From Cephalotus follicularis (Eukaryota; Streptophyta; Magnoliopsida; Oxalidales; Cephalotaceae): DNA of 64,000 bases. A program made the translations under genes and the position numbers. The notes under the pieces are model-generated. The model did no database searches. It was not told where the DNA came from and saw only the letters and a list, made by a program, of their open reading frames with translations. Shown here in pieces: positions 57,916 through 64,000 of the stretch. The stretch spans positions 363,608-427,607 of the forward strand of contig BDDD01000899.1 in NCBI GenBank assembly GCA_001972305.1, in the 5' to 3' direction. Within the stretch, counting starts at the first letter, position 1. Each line of letters starts with the position of its first letter.

Positions 57916-59010
57916 CAGAGCTAGTCTAATTCACACCTGCCGAGCTGACCTTCCTATAGGATCAGAGGACGAATTAGCTAATATACCGTAAGGCAAATTA
58001 AGTGTAAAGGCAGACTAAATGTTAAGGAGACAGACCTCTTAAAAGGAAATAGAGTTCTAATGTTAGTTCGATTAATGTGTAAGGTAGTGGATCACCAACT
58101 GAGACGAACACTATGGGGGTAACCTGCTGAGATGAAGCAATGGGTCACCAATTAAGATGAACCAGGTGGGTCATCGAGATAGATAGCCTAAGGGGATCGA
58201 GATGATCCTGAAGGATCACCAGTCGAGATGAGCCACAAATGTTAAATGAATGTTACTGTATAGTTTTAAGGTTAAGGTATAAATGGTATGACTTTGATGA
58301 GGTCTAATCAAATGTGTACATAAGTGCTTGATCCCTTTCCTCTACCTACAACGTCCAGAGCGTGTATATTTCTCTTCCTTAAGCTGAGGAGACCAAGGAA
58401 CCTCATCTGCCTAAAAGTGTAATGAATTGCCCATCTCGGTTCCTCTGACTGTAACGTCTGGAGTGCGTGCCTTGCTCCTCCTAAAAGAGAGGAAGCCGAT
58501 GAGAATTGTTAATGACCTATAAATGGTTTTGGAATGATATGGATGCCTGTATTGTATGGTTGAGCTTTCAATTGCATCTTTCATGACATACATGCTTATA
58601 CTTACTGCACTTTCACTTCACACATGCATGGGTGGTAGTTCCTACACAACTAGTTGTTGCTGACCCATTATCGGTAATGAGTCAGATGCATGTGGAGTTT
58701 CACAGGAAGCAGAGGATTAAGGTAGCCGAGTAAGTCTTCTCCTCCAATGTAGTCCGATGACCCAATAGTATAACAATGAAATTGTATATTATTTTATGAC
58801 CAGCCGGGTTGTGGCAGAGCTTATTTTGAACAGTATTGCATATGTTGAGTTTTATCCATATTAGTTATGGTTTAAATTGGTTTTTCAGCATGGATTGTTA
58901 TATGTTAAATGTTTTAATTACGCTGCTAGTTTATTGGTGAACTTGAATGGTACGACTTTTAACGTGTCAAGCCTTGGGGAAAAATCCTCGGGGTTTGGGC
59001 CGTTACAATT

Positions 59011-59024
59011 TGGTATCAGAGCCC
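59011..59024 (+). other. Met-tRNA primer site of the plus-strand H copy
   Basis: TGGTATCAGAGCCC lies 3 nt after the LTR end GTTACA at 59007. Confidence 0.88.
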
Positions 59025-59134
59025 CATGTTCTTGTATATTGTGTATACCAATATGGAGTCCTTGGCTTGAAAGGTTAATTTCATGCGGATTCTATAAATG
59101 TATATTAACCCTTTGTTTTTATCAAAAGGTAAAC

Positions 59135-59482
59135 ATGGGCGGTTATCAAAGTAGAATTGCACGAGGAGCAAGAGCTGAGCCGTCGATTAGACGTACTCGA
59201 GCAAATAGAGATGTAGAAGAAGTGAATGTGGCCCAAGAGGTAGAAGTTACAACTCTGGATCGAGTGGAGCCCAGGGGCCTTATAAGAAGAATGTGAGCAA
59301 TGATGGCCAAGATGAATGAATTTATGCAGCATCATGCGACTATACTAGAACAAACTTCAGACGCTAGACCTGATAGACAGACATGCCTCGTTTCCCCCAC
59401 ACCACACCGGGAGACGATCCGTGCCAGGAGGAAGGATACACCTCAAGATCCTCTACCTCGGACATCTATCCTCAACGCATAA
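59135..59482 (+). pseudogene. Chromovirus gag N-terminus, family H (plus strand)
   Basis: It starts MGGYQSRIARGARAEPS, followed by RRTRANRDVEEVN. A TGA at 59294-59296 interrupts it and the same frame continues as MMAKMNEFMQHHAT. It ends near 59482 where similarity stops; the gag core, protease and pol are absent. It pairs with the minus-strand gag at 47009-47870, which shares KMAKMNEFMQ. Confidence 0.8.
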
Positions 59483-59812
59483 GCCTAAGATTTTTAAGCT
59501 ATGAGATCCGACGTAAAAACACGTCACAAGGTACCGACTAGCCAAGCTCCCCTAAATGACCTCGTATGCTAAGGCGTTAAAGCTACGCTACACCCGAGCT
59601 CTCAAAACATCGGCGGCTTACTATGAAATATCAAAACATGGCTAGTTGGGAGGTCTGACAAAACTGAACTGAGGGGTCAAACCTTACCACACAATGCTAC
59701 ACCCTACGTCCGAGGACTAGGTTCCCGCGCCCTAGAGGTCGGGTCTAAGAAACTATCGAGGAGGCCTACCACACCACCGGAAAGAGTACAAGAGGGGGGG
59801 GAGGGAGGGGGG
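59483..59812. other. Unassigned stretch with a G-rich tract
   Basis: I see no gene. The last 25 bp before the SIR2 LTR are almost all G and A (about 59792-59812). They may belong to the variable end of SIRE-type LTRs rather than to the flank. Confidence 0.4.
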
Positions 59813-60810
59813 TGAATTGTAGACTTTAAAAAAATTATGAACTTTTTCGAAAAATTAGCCAAAATAAAAATTAAACTAACAATTCAAAAACAACAATTAT
59901 ATTAAAACAATTATACTAACAAAATAAAGAGATAGAGAAGAAGAATGCAAACACAGTTTTATAGTGGTTCGGCTTAATCTCTTGCCTACATCCACTTTTC
60001 TCAAGGATCTCCTTGAGTTTCCACTAGTATCCGACCTCCAATACAATAGTTGTGATTGACCTCAATCACACACACAAAGGTTCACTTCCCTCAAATATTT
60101 GAACAAATGCAAGAATGAATATCTTTTTGTATCACCTCTCAAAGGCTTGATATAGAGTAAATTTGCTCACAATAATAGCTTGAAATAAGACAAGAACAAC
60201 TCAGAGTAATGCAATGATTGCTGTATGACTTGATTGATGTTTCTTGGTTGTTCTTGAGCCCTATTTATACTGTTTTTGGTGAAAGAGCCGTTGTGTAATG
60301 TCTTGTAGCCGTTGAAATAAATTTGGAAACTTTGGCCTTAATTTTTGCGTTGATAAGATATTATCTGGCTGTAATTCCAGATCAAAGTGTCGTCGGTTTG
60401 AATATAAGCGTCGATGCTTCAAGTGCTGCCAGTTTGAGATTAACTGTCGCCTCTTAGTAATGCTGATGTTTTATGTCATTCGTTATTCTCAGACTTTGAA
60501 TTTTAACCGTTGGTGCTTTGAATACTCTGTACACTAAAACCGCTGACACTTTGTGCTGAAACTGTCTCCACTTTCAATTTGAGAGCTGGCGCTTTGTGCA
60601 ATTTTTGTCTTCGACACTTTCGTATTAATTCTCGACGCCTTCAACCTCACAAGCCCAGAAGCGCTGACGCTTTCAATTTGACAGTCGACGCTTTGTCTGA
60701 TTGAACTGATTTGTATCTGGTATGTCTTCTTGCTTATCTTGCACAAATCAAACTCATTAATTGCAAATGTGTAATCATCAAAATTAGGAATTGAGATATA
60801 AATGTCAACA
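59813..60810 (-). repeat. 3' LTR of SIR2 (about 998 bp)
   Basis: It runs from TGAATTGTAG, after the G-rich tract, to AATGTCAACA. The right end is firm because the polypurine tract follows. The left end is chosen by analogy with SIR1 (TGAAAGG) and could lie up to 25 bp further left. Confidence 0.75.
60389..60689. repeat. 21-bp-phased GTCGAC-like array K in SIR2 LTR
   Basis: Pairs and triplets start at 60389/60410, 60425/60446, 60542/60564/60585, 60610/60631 and 60663/60684, each 21 or 22 bp apart. The cores are degenerate (GTCGTC, GTCGAT, GCTGCC, GTCGCC, GCTGAC, CTCGAC, GTCGAC). The array begins about 120 bp from the LTR 5' end, as in SIR1. Confidence 0.7.
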
Positions 60811-61796
60811 ATCTCCCCCTTTTTGATGATGACAAAAATTTTCCATAAAATTGAGTAGAAAATAAAAGTAATCATTAGAGCAATGTAATGCATAAGTGAA
60901 TGTAATGCATAAGTGAAAATGGTAAAGCTACGTATGCTAACTTTGCTCCCCCTCAACTTATGCTCATCCTGTTTCTTTGCCATAAGCATTACTTAACATT
61001 TTACTTCCCTTGTGCAGCATAAGCATACCAGAAATTAATAAACATTCAGCATAAGCATACCAATATTTTACTTCCCTTGTGCAGCATAAGTGCATAAGCA
61101 TACCAATATTACAGCAATTATAAACACTCAAGTAACAGCTGCATTCTAATAGCAATTTAAACATAGCAGCCCTGTGTAAAATCGACAATGCCTGCTATAA
61201 ATTCAAACTCAATGCATTATGAGCTGCATTGTTGACACAGAGCTGCAAATGCATTATGAGATATAAATTCAACTGTGTCAACAAACTCAATGCATTATGA
61301 ACTGCAAATGCCAGCTCAAGCATCAACAAATGCCTGCAAATGACAGTAAATCAAACATTTCAATGCTGCAAAATGCTAGCAGCCCAGCCCCTGTCACTGC
61401 AATAGCTAACAACCTGCATAATTAGCTAGCATAGAACACAACAGCCTGCATACAGAGCACAACCCTGCATAATCAGCTACATAATTAGCCTGCATGAGTA
61501 ACTGCTATAACAGCAGCCCCGCATAATTAGCTAACAGCCTGCATAATTAACTAGCATTATGACAGCTAATCAGTAACTATAACAACCCCAATATGAAACA
61601 GCCCCAACATGAAGATTTGAGAAATTCTCCCCCTTTTTTGTTAACATCAAAAAGAGAGCAATAACATAATTATAAAGTGAGCAATATCAAATTATAACAT
61701 AATTAAATATTATCATCCAACATTTACACACAAGTGGTTTAAAAACTAATATTACTATACATAATAACTACTAACATAAGAAGACAAATATATGTG
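60811..61796 (-). repeat. SIR2 3' untranslated region with interspersed short repeats
   Basis: There is no reading frame of note. Phrases recur out of strict register: CATAAGCATACCAATATT near 61020-61110, ACTTCCCTTGTGCAGCATAAG twice, CAATGCATTATGAGCTGC near 61190-61300, and CCTGCATAATTAGCTA near 61410-61560. It looks like a degenerate minisatellite grown between the extra ORF and the polypurine tract. Confidence 0.7.
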
Positions 61797-63092
61797 TCAG
61801 TCTTCCATTCGATCATCATCGTCATCTCCTAGATCTTCAATGTCGGTGTTGTGATTTTTGACTTCATCTTCTGGACTCGAAGAATGTGTTATTCCTTCAT
61901 TTCCAATAAGTACTTTCTCAAACAACTTTCTTTCAAGTCTAGTTTGTTTACTTTTAATACTCTTGAGTTCTTTTGCGATATTTCGTTGGTTGCTTTCAAT
62001 ACCATGGATAGCTTGCATAAGCTGCTCAAACTGAGTAGTATTAAACAAATGAGCAGGACTACTCTCAACTGCAGGAGCCATTCCTTCTTGGCCTTGCGCT
62101 TCTTCACCTTCTTCATCTCCTTCATTTTCTTCATCAATTCTGTCAGAATCGTCATTTCTTGGAATCCAAGTTCCAAGTATTTTATGCTTTTTGAAACCCA
62201 TCCTACCAAGTGTTCCTTTTCCTAGTTTGTCACACCTTTGAAGTGCATGATGCACTTCCTCATCAAGCTCAATACCGAAATGCATAAGAATTTTGGTAAC
62301 TATATTACCATACGCCAATCTTGCATTTTCACGAGAATGTATTGCCTTCATCTGAGTCAAAATCAACAAAGGGATATTGATTCTTCTACCGGTGATAATG
62401 TGAAACATAGTATAGGCTTCCATATGTGTTACTTCATCAAAACCACCAGACTTGGGTAAAATATGCATGGCGACAACTCTATGTAGAAACCCATAATCCA
62501 AAGTTAGATTTCTAAAATACATTTTATCTATAAGTTATGCATGTTCTCCAAACAGTGAATGGACACATTCCTCTTTACTAAAATTATCTTCTTCAATCCA
62601 GTTTCTGTTTGACCAAGATTTTGTACCATCACAAGGAATGTCCAATATAGCAGCTAGTGTTGCATAATTAATCATGATAGGTTTCCCATTTACACTAGTT
62701 GATAAAGTAACAGAAGTACTAAAACCGAAATTAGCATAAAATTCCTTCATCAAATATGGGTAATATGGCTGATTAATCATAAACAATGACCTTAAACCCA
62801 AATTATCAAGCCAACCAACAATAGGGAAATTTTCTGTAGTACAAAAATCAAAATCCAATATTTTGCCAGCAAGAATTTTCCTATCATAATATGCTTGAGG
62901 ATACCTGATACCATGATGTGAAAATAGCTGTTGTGGCTCAACTGATTGAACATTCTTTCTAGCGCCCCTTTTTCTTCCCATTGAGCTTCCTTCACTTTGT
63001 GTGTAGTTAGGGTTTTTAGTTCTAGGCATGATTTTGAAGAGAAGAAAGAACTTGTGATTGTAGAAGAGATTAGTAGGAAATTTTTGCCTCAA
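61797..63092 (-). pseudogene. Extra ORF after copia pol (putative plant transposon protein), one nonsense codon
   Basis: The start ATG at 63092 gives MPRTKNPNYTQSEGSS. A single TAA at 62535-62537 splits a frame that is otherwise open to 61797 (431 codons). The first part (LFSHHGIRYPQAYYD, IVGWLDNLGL, YATLAAILDIPCDG) and the second part (YFRNLTLDYGFLHRVV, MFHIITGRRINIPLLILTQM) fit the plant-specific family called putative plant transposon protein. A Glu-rich segment, a predicted coiled coil (GIESNQRNIAKELKSIKSKQ) and an acidic tail follow. I see no signal peptide or membrane segment, so it is unlike the env-like ORF that SIRE elements carry here. The role is unknown. The stop looks recent. Confidence 0.8.
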
Positions 63093-63182
63093 AGTGACAT
63101 AAAAAACTGCAGTATATGTGAAATAGGGTTTGTAAAATAAATATGGCAGACGGCGCTATATATATTTGTCTACGCAGAAACT

Positions 63183-63229
63183 GGCGACTTAAAGCCTTAA
63201 CTGCTGACGCTTATTGTATAAGCGTCGAC
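63183..63229. repeat. Three 21-bp-phased GTCGAC-like sites L
   Basis: GGCGAC at 63183, GCTGAC at 63203 and GTCGAC at 63224 (steps 20 and 21) lie between pol and the extra ORF. This is the only array outside an LTR. It sits roughly where a promoter for the extra ORF would lie. Confidence 0.65.
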
Positions 63230-63291
63230 GCTTAACAAAAAAATAAAAAAATAAAAAAAATTATACACATATATTAAACATAAAATATTAC

Positions 63292-64000
63292 TCAATCAAT
63301 TTCAGATAACCCTAAATCCATTATAAATCTTGAAAAATATTGTTCATCTAAAGGTTTTGTAAATATATCTGCAATTTGATCTTTTGTTGGCACAAAAACA
63401 AGTTCGATGTCGTTTCGTTCGATGTGATCCTTAATAAAATGATATCGAATATCTATACGTTTGGTTCTAGAATGATAGACAGGATTTTTTCCTAAACATA
63501 TAGCACTAATATTGTCACATTTTATAGGAACTTTTTCAAAATTAATACCATAGTCTAATAGTTGTTGTTTTATCCACATGACTTGTGCACAACATCTTCC
63601 AGCTGCTATATACTCAGCTTCGGTAGTGGAAAGTGCTACTGAATTTTGCTTTTTACTAAACCAAGAAATAAGCATATTTCCCAAAAATTGATAAGTACCA
63701 CTAGTACTTTTTCTGTCAACTTTATACCCTCCAAAATCAGCATCCGAATATGTATGCAAATCAAAAGTAGAATTTCTAGGATACCATAAACCTAAAGATG
63801 GTGTATATGCTAAATATTTAAAAATTCATTTTACAGCATGAAGATGTGATTCTTTGGGACATGCTTGAAAACGAGCACATAAACATACACTAAACAAGAT
63901 ATCTGGTCTACTAGCAGTTAAATAAAGCAAAGAGCCAATCATACTTCTATATAGTTTTTGATCAATTGATTTACCTTGCTCATCTTTATCTAACCTTGTT
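63292..64000 (-). pseudogene. SIR2 RT end and RNase H (partial)
   Basis: The frame enters from the right edge with LYRSMIGSLLYLTASRPD and continues through FQACPKESHLHAVK. A TGA at 63826-63828 stands where this family has arginine, fitting a CGA to TGA change. Copia RNase H follows: YSDADFGG, STTEAEYIA, KCDNISAICLGKNP, HSRTKRIDIRYHFIKDHI, TKDQIADIFTKPL, ending at 63292. The start lies outside the window. Confidence 0.9.

Larger units (their letters stand above)
48057..59007 (+). mobile_element. LTR of family H, split by element C
   Basis: The two parts are about 48057-48334 and 57347-59007, about 1.9 kb in total. Plus orientation is shown by a TATA box (GCTATAAAAGAG near 48242), a purine-rich leader on both sides of the insertion, the end GGGCCGTTACA at 59007 and a primer site right after. 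The first bases are AGTAACACCC where TGTAACACCC is expected. The part after the insertion contains two degenerate tandem repeats (57757-57915 and about 58080-58230). Confidence 0.75.
59813..64000 (-). mobile_element. SIRE/Maximus-type Ty1/copia element SIR2, 3' part (runs off the right edge)
   Basis: On the minus strand, from the right edge: the end of RT and RNase H, a short spacer with three GTCGAC-like sites, an extra ORF, a long repeat-rich 3' untranslated region, polypurine tract (CCCCCT complement at 60811-60830) and a 1 kb LTR. Conserved phrases (LYRSMIGSLLYL, DADFGGYKVDRKSTSG) are typical of SIRE. Its LTR resembles that of SIR1 in layout and in words such as TATAGTGGTTCGGC. Confidence 0.88.

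Noticed and set aside
57724..57924. Ala/Arg-rich 66-codon frame
   Set aside because: It is produced by the degenerate CCGAGCATAC repeat in LTR H.
1..64000. tRNA genes signalled by TGGTATCAGAGC words
   Set aside because: All clear instances sit directly beside LTR ends and are primer binding sites. No cloverleaf surrounds them.

Overview
This 64 kb window is plant nuclear DNA made almost entirely of LTR retrotransposons, nested in and truncated by one another. I see no convincing host gene and no tRNA, rRNA or CRISPR locus. The lineages are typical of angiosperms: Ty3/gypsy chromoviruses of the Tekay/Del type with 2-3 kb LTRs, Ty3/gypsy Tat elements with a tRNA-Arg-type primer site and an antisense gene, and Ty1/copia elements of the SIRE/Maximus type with Met-tRNA primer sites. 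The sequence alone does not identify the species.

Layout. 1-9145: a minus-strand Tekay-like LTR (family A), split by a 5'-truncated plus-strand Tekay element (B, 1770-7043); about 980 bp of LTR A is present on both sides of it. 9146-14021: a decayed Ty1/copia fragment joined to a truncated LTR of family F. 14159-25161: a complete minus-strand Tat element (TAT1) with 949/950 bp LTRs and TSD CCCGT; its pol is broken, but its antisense three-exon gene is fully open. 26585 to about 39650: a 5'-truncated second Tat copy (TAT2). Its antisense gene is split by a non-autonomous gag-only SIRE-type element (SIR1, 27894-32262, TSD GAGAC) and by a solo LTR of family F (33143-35731, TSD GGTCT). 39657-47008: LTR remnants X, G and F', with a probable nested solo LTR (44503-45895). 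47009-59482: two copies of one chromovirus family (H) lie head to head around one LTR. A 9 kb Tekay element (C, 48335-57340, TSD GTCTAG) is inserted in that LTR. 59813-64000: the 3' part of a minus-strand SIRE-type copia element (SIR2) with an extra ORF after pol; it runs off the right edge.

The most striking structure is not a gene. At least eight LTR types, from both Ty3/gypsy and Ty1/copia, carry arrays of a degenerate palindromic hexamer (GTCGAC and close variants) repeated about every 21 bp, two turns of the DNA helix, with unrelated spacers. The arrays come in pairs and quartets with regular gaps. Many begin about 80-210 bp inside the LTR 5' end, and a second class lies 1.0-1.4 kb in. 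The two LTRs of SIR1 differ in length by exactly 21 bp, matching one array unit. The Tat LTRs lack this motif and instead carry three CCTCGG/CCGAGG hairpins at an exact 54 bp period. I infer LTR-borne binding sites or RNA-structure elements shared across superfamilies.

How the parts relate: gag and pol supply capsid, protease, RT, RNase H and integrase for the autonomous elements. SIR1 has kept LTRs, primer site, polypurine tract and gag only, so it would need pol from an autonomous relative such as SIR2. Almost every pol here is disabled by stops, frameshifts or deletions. Nesting gives relative ages: TAT2 is older than SIR1 and solo LTR F, LTR H is older than C, and an LTR A is older than B.
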